This document shows, one piece after another, positions 46,394 to 54,621 of a stretch of 64,000 nt of DNA. Source of the stretch: an uncultured Sterolibacterium sp. (GTDB lineage: Bacteria; Pseudomonadota; Gammaproteobacteria; Burkholderiales; Rhodocyclaceae); contig CAILCO010000124.1 in assembly GCA_903832735.1 (NCBI GenBank), positions 45,372 through 109,371 of the forward strand, read 5' to 3'. A program made the position numbers and the translations under genes. Numbering within the stretch: position 1 is the first letter of the stretch; every line of letters begins with the position of its first letter. The notes under the pieces were generated by a model that saw only the letters and a list, made by a program, of their open reading frames with translations, was not told the origin of the DNA and did no database searches.

Positions 46394-47265
46394 TCCTGGC
46401 CGCTCATTCGCTCCAGCAGCTTAAGCATAGCGATCGAGTCCTCTTCGCCCAATCCAGAGCCCGCCATGGCATTGAGCATCTGCGCCGTCGCCGCGGCGCT
46501 GGGCAACATCAGGCCGAGGCCGTGCGCCTCCTCCATGACGATGCGCAAGTCCTTCTGATGCATCCAGGATTTGAAGCCGGGCTTGAAGTTGCGATCGAGC
46601 ATCCGCTGGCCGTGGTTCTCCAGGATCTTGCTGTAGGCGAAGCCGCCCAGCAGCGCCTCGCGCACCTTCGCCGGATCGACGCCGCTCTTCCTGGCGAAGG
46701 TGAAGGCTTCCGCCACGGCGGCGACGCCGACGCCGGTGAGAATCTGGTTGCAGGCCTTGGCCACCTGTCCCGCGCCCGAATCGCCGATCAGGGTCGCCGA
46801 CTTGCCGAGCTTTTCGAACAGCGGCCGGATCTCCTCGAAGACGCTGGCCTTGCCACCGACCATGATGGTCAGCGCGGCATTGATGGCGCCGACCTCGCCG
46901 CCGGACACCGGTGCATCGAGGAACTCGATGCCGCGGGCCAGCAGCCGCAAGGAGATATCGCGCGCTGCGGCCGGGGCGATGGTGCTCATGTCCACGATGA
47001 TGGTGCCCTGCCCCGCCCCTTCCGCGATGCCGCCTTCGCCCAGCGTCACCTGCGCCACGTCGGGTGCATCGGCGACCATGGTGAAAACGATCCTGGCGTG
47101 CCGCGCCACTTCGGCGGCACTGATGTGAGCATGGGCGTGGACCTCGGCAAACGGCTCCAGCGACGCCGGTCGGCGCGCCCAAAGATGCAATTCATGGCCG
47201 GCGCGGGCCAGGTTGAGCGCCATGGGCCGGCCCATCAGGCCAAGTCCGATAAATCCGATTTTCAT
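46390..47265 (-). CDS. Beta-hydroxyacid dehydrogenase, HIBADH family (paralog 2)
   Basis: 291 residues, same motifs as its neighbour (GFIGLGLMGRPMA, DAPVSGG, GAGQVAKACNQI). A tandem duplicate by position, though clearly diverged, so the two probably differ in substrate. Overlaps the DUF4202-like gene by 4 bp. Confidence 0.9.
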   Translation of the reverse strand: MKIGFIGLGLMGRPMALNLARAGHELHLWARRPASLEPFAEVHAHAHISAAEVARHARIVFTMVADAPDVAQVTLGEGGIAEGAGQGTIIVDMSTIAPAAARDISLRLLARGIEFLDAPVSGGEVGAINAALTIMVGGKASVFEEIRPLFEKLGKSATLIGDSGAGQVAKACNQILTGVGVAAVAEAFTFARKSGVDPAKVREALLGGFAYSKILENHGQRMLDRNFKPGFKSWMHQKDLRIVMEEAHGLGLMLPSAAATAQMLNAMAGSGLGEEDSIAMLKLLERMSGQE

Positions 47266-47882
47266 GTTGCCTCCGCAGGGGTGCCCACCGCCTTGACGAT
47301 CAAGGGGGTCAGATGCTCGGGCAGTTTGATTTTAGACAGCGCCGCCTCATGGCCGGCAGACGACATTTTCTTCCAGGTTTTCCTTAGGATGTCCAGCCAC
47401 TTCGCCTCGTCGTATTGCGGATGCTGAGCGGCGAAAGCAGCGAGGTAGTGCTCCAGGAAGACTAGGCCGACCACGTCTTCCATCATCTGGGTTTCAGGGT
47501 TGACCTTGAGACCTCGCTTGCCGACGACTTGCCTTACCCGCTCGATCATCGCGTCGTCGTATCCGGCCATCTTCATCAACTGGCCGGCCGTCTCGGCATG
47601 GAACTGGTACAGGGTGGTACGCCAGCGCTGGTAGCCGGCAGGCGTCATCGGGTAGTCCTGACGCGGGATTTTCCAGCGCTGGATATGCTGGCAGCGCACC
47701 GCGAGCCGCACCGCCTCCGAGGCGTCGGGAGCGAAACGGCCTAGCATCTCGCTCATCCGGCTGGCGTAGAGCAACTCCTTGGGAAACCGTTTGCCCGCCT
47801 CGGCCTCGTAGTTCGGATCCTCTCCGTTGGCGGCGTCGAACAGCGCGATAGCTCTGGCGTAGCGCTCCGGATCTGCGATCAT
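47262..47882 (-). CDS. DUF4202-family protein
   Basis: 206 residues. The pattern DPNYEAEAGKRFPKELLYASRM, HIQRWKIPRQDYPM and MEDVVGLVFLEHY, with KTWKKMSSAGHEAAL near the end, is that of the conserved DUF4202 family (His-rich, possibly HD-like metal sites); function unknown. First gene of the minus operon that ends with the aminotransferase. Confidence 0.85.
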   Translation of the reverse strand: MIADPERYARAIALFDAANGEDPNYEAEAGKRFPKELLYASRMSEMLGRFAPDASEAVRLAVRCQHIQRWKIPRQDYPMTPAGYQRWRTTLYQFHAETAGQLMKMAGYDDAMIERVRQVVGKRGLKVNPETQMMEDVVGLVFLEHYLAAFAAQHPQYDEAKWLDILRKTWKKMSSAGHEAALSKIKLPEHLTPLIVKAVGTPAEAT

Positions 47883-48009
47883 CGCTCACTCCTTGACGGT
47901 TAGCGGCGCATTATATAGCGCCGCCCGGCAATGGAGCAGCGGCAGCCGATCGGTCGCCATCATGCGAATATATTGACGCAGGAACGGCGATGGCTTACGG
48001 TGCCTGCCC

Positions 48010-49539
48010 ATGAGCACCCCTGCCGAAAAGCCGGAGCGAGTCGTAGACGACCGAAATCTGCGCGAGCATTACTTGCGCGCCCTGATCGACAATATTCCTT
48101 TTCTGGTCTGGCTTAAGGACGAGAACGGTCGCCTCGTCGCGGTCAACCGGCCGTTCGCGGAATCCTGCGGCTATACCTCCGGCGCACAAATCGAGGGCCT
48201 GTCCGATTTCGACATCTGGCCCGCGGATCTGGCGGAGGCTTATCGCGCCGATGACCAGGCCGTCCTGACCAGCGGCAGATCAAGGATCGTCGAGGAACCC
48301 CTGGAGCGTGATGGCGACCGGGTCTGGTACGAAACCTACAAGTCGCCGGTCAGCGTCAACGGGCGTGTCATCGGCACCGTCGGTTTCTCCCGCGATGTCA
48401 CGCCGCGCAGGGAGGCCATAGCAGAACTGCGCTCGAGCGAAGAGCGCTTGCGGCTGGCGAAGACCTCATCGAATCTGGGTATCTTCGATCACGACATCGT
48501 CAGCGACAAGATCATCTGGGACGAACGCATGAGGGAGATATGGGGCGTCGGACCGGACGAGCCGGTCTCCTATGCCACCTTTATGGACGGCGTGCACCCC
48601 GATGATCGCGCCGCGACGCAAGCCACGGTCAGGAAAGCAATGAATCCCGGTGGCAGTGGCGAGTACTGCGTCGAGTACCGGGCCATCAACCGCATCGACG
48701 GCAAAGTGCGCCATGTCGCAGTCAACGGACAGGTGTTTTTCGAGGCCGGGCAGGCCGTCCGTCTGGTCGGCACGTTAAGGGACATCTCGGCTCAGGTACA
48801 CCTGTCCAGGGAGCTACGGGAACGCCGCAGCGAAATGGAACTGCTGGTCAAGCGGCAGGTGGCGGCACAGACGGCGGCGGCCATCGCGCACGAACTGAAC
48901 CAGCCGCTGGCGTCGATTTCCGTCTACAGCGAAGCGGCGCTGCGCATGCTGCGCGACAGCACGAAGAATCCGGACCCGGCGAAGCTACAGCGCGCCCTCG
49001 AAGGCGCCGTCGAACAGGCACAGCGCGCAGGCCGGACCCTGCACGAACTGCTCGATTTTCTGCACAAGGGCGAAGCCGTGTCGGAACTGGTTGACCTCAA
49101 CGAGGTGGTGTGCGAGGCACTGACCATCGCTACTGAAAACGGCTACGGCGGCTTTCGCCTGCTGCTCGAACTGGAGCCCGACTTGCCTCCGGTCAGGGCG
49201 AATCGACTCCAGTTGCAGAAAATCCTGGTCAACCTGTTGCATAACAGCGTCGATGCCATGCGCGGCGCCGAGGTTCCGGCGGAAACTCTGACGATCACGG
49301 TGCAAACCTTGACAGGGCAAGATATGGCGCAGGTGACTGTCCAGGATAACGGCCCGGGCCTCGGTGCGGAAACGGCAGTACGCATCTTCGAACCATTTTT
49401 CACGACCAAGCCCGAGGGCGTAGGCTTGGGCCTGGCCATCAGCCGTGCGCTCGTGGAGGCTCACGGAGGACAACTCTGGATCGAGCCGAAAACCGGACCA
49501 GGTGCGACGTTTCACTTTACCTGGCCGTTCGCCTCATGA
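48010..49539 (+). CDS. FixL-like PAS sensor histidine kinase
   Basis: 509 residues, no membrane helix: a cytosolic sensor. PAS 1 (about 20-135) and PAS 2 (about 145-265), then a HisKA domain with AAIAHELNQPLASISVY (phospho-His at about 294) and HATPase_c with NLLHNSVDAM, DNGPGLG, GVGLGLAIS. The HELNQPL H-box is typical of FixL/DctB relatives. Haem or redox ligand binding by the PAS domains is possible but not shown by sequence. ATGA overlap with its response regulator. Confidence 0.92.
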   Translation: MSTPAEKPERVVDDRNLREHYLRALIDNIPFLVWLKDENGRLVAVNRPFAESCGYTSGAQIEGLSDFDIWPADLAEAYRADDQAVLTSGRSRIVEEPLERDGDRVWYETYKSPVSVNGRVIGTVGFSRDVTPRREAIAELRSSEERLRLAKTSSNLGIFDHDIVSDKIIWDERMREIWGVGPDEPVSYATFMDGVHPDDRAATQATVRKAMNPGGSGEYCVEYRAINRIDGKVRHVAVNGQVFFEAGQAVRLVGTLRDISAQVHLSRELRERRSEMELLVKRQVAAQTAAAIAHELNQPLASISVYSEAALRMLRDSTKNPDPAKLQRALEGAVEQAQRAGRTLHELLDFLHKGEAVSELVDLNEVVCEALTIATENGYGGFRLLLELEPDLPPVRANRLQLQKILVNLLHNSVDAMRGAEVPAETLTITVQTLTGQDMAQVTVQDNGPGLGAETAVRIFEPFFTTKPEGVGLGLAISRALVEAHGGQLWIEPKTGPGATFHFTWPFAS

Positions 49540-50147
49540 ACGGCGCGACGGTCTTCGTGGTCGACGACGATCGCGCCGTACGGGATTCGCTGACGCTGCT
49601 GCTCGAACAGGAGGATATCGTCGTTGAGGTTTTCGCTGGCGCAGAGTCCTTTCTCGCGGCCTGTCGACCGACATCGAAAAGCTGTGCCATCGTCGACCTG
49701 CGCATGCCCGGAATGAGCGGCATGCAGTTGCAGGCCGAACTCTCGAAGCGCGGCATCCTGCTGCCGCTGATCTTTCTCACCGGCCACGGCGACATTCCGA
49801 CCAGCGTTAGGGCAATCAAGGCCGGCGCGGTCGACTTCCTGACCAAGCCGATCATGGGCTCCGAGCTGCTCACCAGCGTTAAAGCGGCGTTGCGCGAAAG
49901 CGAGCGAATGAGCATGCAGGCCGAGGCCAGTCAAACCGCCACGGCGAGCATCGCCAGCCTGACCGAACGAGAAAGAGAAGTGATGGCCCTGGCCGTCGAG
50001 GGTCTGCCCAACAAGGAGATCGCCCGTCACCTGGGCATCAGCCACCGCACCGTGGAAATTCACAAGGCGCGAATCATGCACAAGACCGGCGCGGACACCT
50101 TGCTCGACCTGGCCCGCATCGCCGATGCCGGCGGACTGCGCCCCTGA
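49536..50147 (+). CDS. FixJ-family response regulator
   Basis: 203 residues. Receiver with DDD at 10-12, phospho-acceptor Asp54 (IVDLRMPGMSG), Thr in FLTGHGD and Lys in FLTKP; LuxR-type HTH at about 140-195 (LTEREREVMALAVEGLPNKEI, GISHRTVEIHKARIM). Partner of the upstream kinase. It is the best local candidate to bind the shared 18-bp inverted repeats at 50194, 52267, 54134 and 59718. Confidence 0.94.
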   Translation: MNGATVFVVDDDRAVRDSLTLLLEQEDIVVEVFAGAESFLAACRPTSKSCAIVDLRMPGMSGMQLQAELSKRGILLPLIFLTGHGDIPTSVRAIKAGAVDFLTKPIMGSELLTSVKAALRESERMSMQAEASQTATASIASLTEREREVMALAVEGLPNKEIARHLGISHRTVEIHKARIMHKTGADTLLDLARIADAGGLRP

Positions 50148-50193
50148 AGCGCGGAAACATTTCTCAACGGCTGATCGCGTTCGCGCCGCTGGC

Positions 50194-50211
50194 ATAAGTG
50201 TTCGCACGGAT
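50194..50211 (+). promoter_or_regulatory. Site A: inverted-repeat operator upstream of the nitroreductase
   Basis: ATAAGTG-TTCG-CACGGAT, the weakest of four sites sharing ATACGYG-N4-CGCGTAT. 57 bp upstream of the nitroreductase ATG. Confidence 0.5.
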
Positions 50212-50267
50212 TTCCCGGACACGGCAATGCGGATAGCTTATCCACTTTGCACTAAGGGAGTCCGATC

Positions 50268-50855
50268 ATGCGCCTGCCAGACACCGGCTTGAACGCTTTC
50301 GAAGCGATCCTGGCGCGTCGTTCGGTGCGCAGCTACCGCGATGCGGTCGTCGACCGCAACACCATAGGCTCGCTGCTCGAGGCCGCGGTACGTGCGCCCA
50401 CGGCGGTTCATGAAGAGCCCTGGGCGTTCGCCATCGTTCAGGACCGGCAGTTGCTGCAGCGTCTCTCGGAACGTGCCAAGCCGCTATTCGCCGAGGAAGT
50501 GCGACGCGCCGGCGTGGAACGGACCGGCCATGCCTTCAATGCCTTTGCCAGCCCTGATTTCAACATCTTCTACGATGCCGGCACGCTGATCGTCATCTGC
50601 GCCAGACCCATCGGGCCCTTCGTTGCCGCAGACTGCTGGCTCGCCGCGGAAAACCTGATGCTGGCCGCATGCGCCATGGGACTGGGCAGCTGCGTCATCG
50701 GATCCGCCCTGCCGGCGCTGAATCTTCCCGAGATTAAGGCGGAGTTGTCGATTCCCGCCGACTATTCTGCCATTGCGCCCATCATCGTCGGCCACCCCAG
50801 CGGCGCAACGCCCGCGACCCCGCGCAAGGAGCCTTTGATACTCGGCTGGCACTGA
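50268..50855 (+). CDS. Nitroreductase-family flavoprotein
   Basis: 195 residues. FMN-binding [10 protein letters not shown] near the N-terminus, [12 protein letters not shown], and the C-terminal [11 protein letters not shown] glycine-rich segment. FMN- and NAD(P)H-dependent reductase of unknown substrate. GGGAG precedes the ATG. Follows the FixJ-like gene with its own upstream operator. Confidence 0.9.
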   Translation: MRLPDTGLNAFEAILARRSVRSYRDAVVDRNTIGSLLEAAVRAPTAVHEEPWAFAIVQDRQLLQRLSERAKPLFAEEVRRAGVERTGHAFNAFASPDFNIFYDAGTLIVICARPIGPFVAADCWLAAENLMLAACAMGLGSCVIGSALPALNLPEIKAELSIPADYSAIAPIIVGHPSGATPATPRKEPLILGWH

Positions 50856-50910
50856 GGACATGCGCCATTGTCATAGTCCTGCTCAGTCATGGCGAAGATA
50901 GCGATTTCCG

Positions 50911-51046
50911 CCACGGCATGTTCTTCTTCCAGTTCGCGCCCGCCCTGATCTAAGCCGCAGTCGATCAGAATCGAGTAGCCGCCGGATTCGATCAGGTGGC
51001 AGGATCCGGTGACGCCGCGATCGGCGCCGTGGAACGATAATTTCAT
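50911..51046 (-). pseudogene. N-terminal fragment of a metallo-beta-lactamase (CPSF/Ysh1-type) exonuclease
   Basis: [20 protein letters not shown] then [17 protein letters not shown] matches the first ~43 residues of RNA-type MBL exonucleases (MKLxFHGAxxxVTGS, DCGLFQGGRE). The HxHxDH metal site that should follow is gone; the frame runs on into unrelated sequence and into the 3' end of the convergent nitroreductase. So this is a truncated remnant. Confidence 0.78.
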
Positions 51047-51055
51047 ACGACCTCT

Positions 51056-51096
51056 AGACGGCCTGTCCCGTCGGCCGTTACGCTGGCGGGCCGTCT
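51056..51096 (-). terminator. Strong hairpin between the Gly-rich gene and the MBL remnant
   Basis: AGACGGCC (51056-51063) and GGCCGTCT (51089-51096) pair over 8 bp with a 25-nt loop that itself can fold (GGCCGT). No T-run follows, so termination is uncertain. Confidence 0.35.
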
Positions 51097-51562
51097 AATA
51101 TACGGGTCCCGAGGGCACGGCAGGGACCTGCTGCCAGGGTTCGGGACACTGACTTACGTAGGGATAGTAGCCTTGCGCCGAAGCGCAGTAGTACCAGCTT
51201 GCCGTGGCCGGCGGACCGGGCGGAAGCGCGACGGCGGGCCCCTCGGGAGACGCGAGCACTACCGGTTGATCGACGATGACCACTGGCGGAACGTAAGGAT
51301 AGCCCGGATACCCATAGTACAAAGCGTCAAGCCCCAAGCCCAGGCCCAGACCCAGGCCCCACCATCCCCAGCCGCCGCCGTTCCAGTGAGCGCCACCAGT
51401 CCCAGCCCGGCCAGCGCCTCCATGGGTCGCGTGGGCACTGGCACGGGCGCCACCGGCACTGCGCCCGCCCGCATGGTCAGCGGCGGCCGCCAGCGACAAA
51501 GGCAGGCAGGCAGCAAGCATGAAAAGTCGCACAACGCATTTCTTCAATCTGGCTTTCATCAT
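51095..51562 (-). CDS. Exported Gly-rich protein with CxxxxGYYPYVxxC tail
   Basis: 155 residues: signal peptide to about residue 26 (SLAAAA), a Gly/Ala/His stretch, a five-fold Gly-Leu repeat (GLGLGLGLGL) and a Pro/Tyr-rich segment, then ASWYYCASAQGYYPYVSQC ending EPWQQVPA. The Cys pair probably forms a disulfide. Proteins with this tail are common hypotheticals in betaproteobacteria; function unknown. 32 bp downstream of the Spy-like gene. Confidence 0.78.
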   Translation of the reverse strand: MMKARLKKCVVRLFMLAACLPLSLAAAADHAGGRSAGGARASAHATHGGAGRAGTGGAHWNGGGWGWWGLGLGLGLGLDALYYGYPGYPYVPPVVIVDQPVVLASPEGPAVALPPGPPATASWYYCASAQGYYPYVSQCPEPWQQVPAVPSGPVY

Positions 51563-51594
51563 CGTACCCCACCGATAAGATCCACTCGCTCCCC

Positions 51595-52170
51595 TTAGCC
51601 CTTGCCCGGGCCTCCGCGCTCGCCCCTCATGGGGCCGGGGCCGCCCTCATGCATGCCGTGGCCATGACCACGGCCGACGTCCCGGTGATGGACCCCTTGC
51701 CAGTAGAGATCAAAAATAGTCTTCTGGTTGGCGTCCAGTTTGTCGTAAAACGCTTTGGTACGAACTTGGGCCGCTTCGAGTCGGGCGAGATGCCTCTGCA
51801 TCTCGGCGGCTTCGGCACGCAAGCGTTCAATCCCGCGGGCCATGCGCTCGGGCGTGGCATCGGAGGCCGGCGCTGGTACTTTGCCCATTTGTTCCTGCCA
51901 TAACCTGTTCCTTTCAATCTGCTGCCGGGCATCATTCATCACTCCTGCAGACCAGTTATCCCAAGCCGCCGTCTGGTCCGGCGTGAGATTCAGCTTGCCC
52001 TTGAGTTCGGCTATCGTGCGTTGGGTATGCTTCACCCAGTCGAAATTGGCAATGTCTCCGGGTGCGCCCACTGGATGCGGCGGCAACTGGTCGGCCAGAG
52101 CCGGGATCGACTGCAACAGCAAGGCGTGTACAGCAAGCACTAGGCAATGGCGGATCAGCGTTGGTTTCAT
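51595..52170 (-). CDS. Periplasmic Spy/CpxP-like (LTXXQ) protein
   Basis: 191 residues from the ATG at 52170 (MKPTLIRHCL) with CTGGAG upstream; signal peptide to about PALA. An LTPDQTAAWDNW motif (LTXXQ family), two long helices, and a His/Gly-rich tail (HGHGMHEGG) that may bind metal. Probably an envelope-stress chaperone. First gene downstream of operator site B. Confidence 0.82.
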   Translation of the reverse strand: MKPTLIRHCLVLAVHALLLQSIPALADQLPPHPVGAPGDIANFDWVKHTQRTIAELKGKLNLTPDQTAAWDNWSAGVMNDARQQIERNRLWQEQMGKVPAPASDATPERMARGIERLRAEAAEMQRHLARLEAAQVRTKAFYDKLDANQKTIFDLYWQGVHHRDVGRGHGHGMHEGGPGPMRGERGGPGKG

Positions 52171-52266
52171 GTCGAACTCCAGAGGCGGACAGCAAGTAGA
52201 CAATCGAATGACGATGGTATCGATCGGCGGACGGGCTAAATCTAAACCTTGATCCGGAGAGGATCA

Positions 52267-52284
52267 ATACGCGCGGACGCGTAT
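52267..52284 (-). promoter_or_regulatory. Site B: inverted-repeat operator upstream of the Spy-like gene
   Basis: ATACGCG-CGGA-CGCGTAT, a perfect 7-bp inverted repeat. 96 bp upstream of the Spy-like start and 124 bp upstream of the divergent membrane-protein gene. Similarity to site D extends over 37 bp (52263-52299 against 59714-59750, about 30 identities). Confidence 0.75.
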
Positions 52285-52408
52285 GAGTTTTCCCTGATGC
52301 CAACATGCATGGTGACGATGACAATGGACTGTGAAAATTTCTCCCGTGGCGATGACCCATTGCTGCGAGGCTGTTAGAGTAGAACTCTTACTGTGGGCGG
52401 AGCCCGAT

Positions 52409-52996
52409 ATGAACGATAGCATTCGCCATCTGCTTAACCAGATCACCGTCCTCGAAGAGGAACTGCAGGCAGCGCTCCACGAACAGGAGGCCAGCGTGCT
52501 CTTCCAGATCAAGGGCAAGCGCGTCGAATTCGAGCGCTCCATCGTGGAAGCCCACCGTCGGCTGAAGACCGGCTTTCTCCGTTGGCTGGTCAGCTACCGT
52601 CCGCAGAATCTAATCACCGGCCCAATCATCTACTCCATGATCATTCCGCTGCTGATTCTCGATCTCTTCGTCAGCTTCTACCAGGCGACGTGCTTTCCGA
52701 TCTACCGGGTCGCCAAGGTGCGGCGCGGCGATTACCTGGTGTTCGATCGGCAACAGCTCGAATACCTCAATTTCATCGAAAAATTCCACTGCACCTATTG
52801 CGCCTATGGCGCCGGGCTGATCGCCTATGTCGGCGAGATCGTGGCGCGGACCGAACAATATTTCTGCCCGATCAAGCATGCGCGCAAGATACTCGGCACC
52901 CATGCCCGCTATGCCCGATTCCAGGAATACGGAGAGGCCGAGAACTACGAGGCCAGGCTGGAGGAATTCCGCATTACGCTGGGCAAGAAGAAGTAA
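52409..52996 (+). CDS. Conserved membrane protein with CxYC motif
   Basis: 195 residues from the ATG at 52409 (MNDSIRHLL). An N-terminal coiled coil (1-55), one or two hydrophobic segments (about 68-90), then FHCTYCAYGAGLIAYVGEI and RTEQYFCPIKHAR, three closely spaced Cys that could bind metal or sense redox. I recall similar proteins in stress islands but know no function. Confidence 0.78.
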   Translation: MNDSIRHLLNQITVLEEELQAALHEQEASVLFQIKGKRVEFERSIVEAHRRLKTGFLRWLVSYRPQNLITGPIIYSMIIPLLILDLFVSFYQATCFPIYRVAKVRRGDYLVFDRQQLEYLNFIEKFHCTYCAYGAGLIAYVGEIVARTEQYFCPIKHARKILGTHARYARFQEYGEAENYEARLEEFRITLGKKK

Positions 52997-53021
52997 AGCC
53001 GCCCAGCCATCCGGCAGGCTG

Positions 53022-53486
53022 CTAGACCGCGGCCTTAGCTTCCGCTTGGTTATATCGCATAAGGAGCACCGGTACCGGACTTGTCCGGATGACGGCCTCG
53101 GCATCGCTGCCCATGAATAGGTGGCTGACTCCCCGACGCCCATGGGTCCCCATCACGATCACCTCCGCCGGCCAGGCTTCTGCCTCTCTGACTATCACTT
53201 CCGCAACCCTTCCACCCATGCTTTCCACCATGGCCGTCTCTGCAATTATCCCTGCGGCGTCAGCAGTGGCCTTAGCCTTGTCCAGAATTTCGCGGCCGCT
53301 GCGGCGAAGTATTTCCAGCCACTCGGCAATATTGATCGAGCCTGGCTCGACCGTCGCGAAGTAGGGATCGAGTACATGAAGGAAGCGCAGCCTTGCCTGC
53401 TGGTCCCTGGCCAGGCTGATAGCCTCCGCCACGCCACGATCCGACGTCAGGCTACCATCGACGGGAGACAGAATTTTGTTGTACAC
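53022..53486 (-). CDS. Universal stress protein UspA family
   Basis: 154 residues. ATP-binding motif GTHGRRGVSHLFMGS (G-2x-G-9x-GS) intact, so of the ATP-binding Usp class. Downstream of the PagL-like gene by 45 bp, perhaps in one transcript under site C. Confidence 0.92.
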   Translation of the reverse strand: MYNKILSPVDGSLTSDRGVAEAISLARDQQARLRFLHVLDPYFATVEPGSINIAEWLEILRRSGREILDKAKATADAAGIIAETAMVESMGGRVAEVIVREAEAWPAEVIVMGTHGRRGVSHLFMGSDAEAVIRTSPVPVLLMRYNQAEAKAAV

Positions 53487-53531
53487 GACCGCTCTCCTTT
53501 CATATTTCAGTTGATCGACCAGCGGCGAACC

Positions 53532-54068
53532 CTAAAAGCGATAGATCAAATGCACTTCATTGAGATTGACGCCCTGATTGGGCTGCTTGATGTCGCCGTT
53601 GGATAAATGTTGTAAGCGATAGCCGATATCGAATTGCTCACGCTCGCCGAAACTCGCCCCAAAGCCGACATGATCGCCAAACTGGAAGGCGCTGCCGAAC
53701 TTGCGATCCGCATAGATGTAGGTCGGTGAAATCAGATGGACTCCGATCGCGCCCTCGACGTAGGGTGCAAAGCCCGTTCGCTTTCTCTGCTGCAAGCGAA
53801 ACACCGGGGTAATGCCAAGATCGGTAATGGTCCGATTATTGCCGGCCGGGCTGTGGCCACGCCAACTGCCGGCCATGGCTTCCCAGAACCCGGTCAGTTG
53901 CCAGGCACCATCGCTGAGCCATTGCTTTTGCCAGTTCCAGACTGCGCCGACGCGTTTGGCATTGGTGTACTCACCGCTACCCGCCTCGAATGACAGGCCA
54001 TCCACCGCCCCAGCGTTGCCTATCATCAACAGTGCGGCGAGCAGGCACACTAGTATTTTCACGGTCAT
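53532..54068 (-). CDS. pagL: PagL-like lipid A 3-O-deacylase
   Basis: 178 residues from the ATG at 54068 with a signal peptide (to about NAGA). A beta-barrel pattern ending in IYRF, and the PagL motif YRLQHLSNGDIKQPNQGVNL with catalytic His and Ser. In Pseudomonas PagL the catalytic Glu is 14 residues after the His; here that position is Asn, with a Glu three further on. So activity is plausible but not certain. Outer-membrane lipid A remodelling. Confidence 0.83.
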   Translation of the reverse strand: MTVKILVCLLAALLMIGNAGAVDGLSFEAGSGEYTNAKRVGAVWNWQKQWLSDGAWQLTGFWEAMAGSWRGHSPAGNNRTITDLGITPVFRLQQRKRTGFAPYVEGAIGVHLISPTYIYADRKFGSAFQFGDHVGFGASFGEREQFDIGYRLQHLSNGDIKQPNQGVNLNEVHLIYRF

Positions 54069-54108
54069 CCCCAAGTGAATTCGAATCTCTATCGGCAACA
54101 GGGTCAAC

Positions 54109-54621
54109 CTATGCTGTGATCCGGCGAGGAGCAATACCCGCAGACGCGTATCGCTCCGGATCGAGCCAGGATGCGGCCCAGTCGAGCGCCGCATCGAGGT
54201 GGCTGCGCGCAGCGGCGCTCAGTGTTTCGCCCAGTTCGAAGCGATCGCCGCGGATGGCCAGGAGTTGTGTCGGCGGCGGATCGAGGTCGGTGAAATCGCG
54301 ATAGACCTGCAACAATGCCTGCGGACTCAGGGCATGCGTGGTAAAACTTGCGTCTCGCGCCGGCGTGATGGTCTTCACTGCGAAAGGCGCATCACAGGTG
54401 ATGCTGGCGTCCACGAAAAGGATGCGTTGTCGCCCGGCCAGATCGAGCGCGTGCTCGATCTGCAACTGGAAATCGCCTAGAGCTTCGAAGCGCAGCCATT
54501 CCGGATGGGCGGCGGAGAGCGCTGCCAGGCGCTCGATAAACCGTGGACCGAGGGAATCGTCGCCGCGACTGGGATTACCCCATGCGAAAACCAGGGACGG
54601 CGCGGGCATCGTCGCGGTCAT
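54109..54621 (-). CDS. hoxW: Hydrogenase maturation endopeptidase
   Basis: 170 residues from the ATG at 54621, overlapping the hoxH stop. LVFAWGNPSRGDDSLGPRF is the GNxxxxDDxxG motif; a second acidic residue lies in VDASI. Removes the C-terminal peptide of HoxH after Ni-Fe insertion. Operator site C lies inside its 3' end (54134-54151). Confidence 0.9.
   Translation of the reverse strand: MTATMPAPSLVFAWGNPSRGDDSLGPRFIERLAALSAAHPEWLRFEALGDFQLQIEHALDLAGRQRILFVDASITCDAPFAVKTITPARDASFTTHALSPQALLQVYRDFTDLDPPPTQLLAIRGDRFELGETLSAAARSHLDAALDWAASWLDPERYASAGIAPRRITA
54134..54151 (-). promoter_or_regulatory. Site C: inverted-repeat operator upstream of pagL
   Basis: ATACCCG-CAGA-CGCGTAT within the last codons of hoxW, 65 bp upstream of the pagL start. 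One mismatch between arms. Confidence 0.6.
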
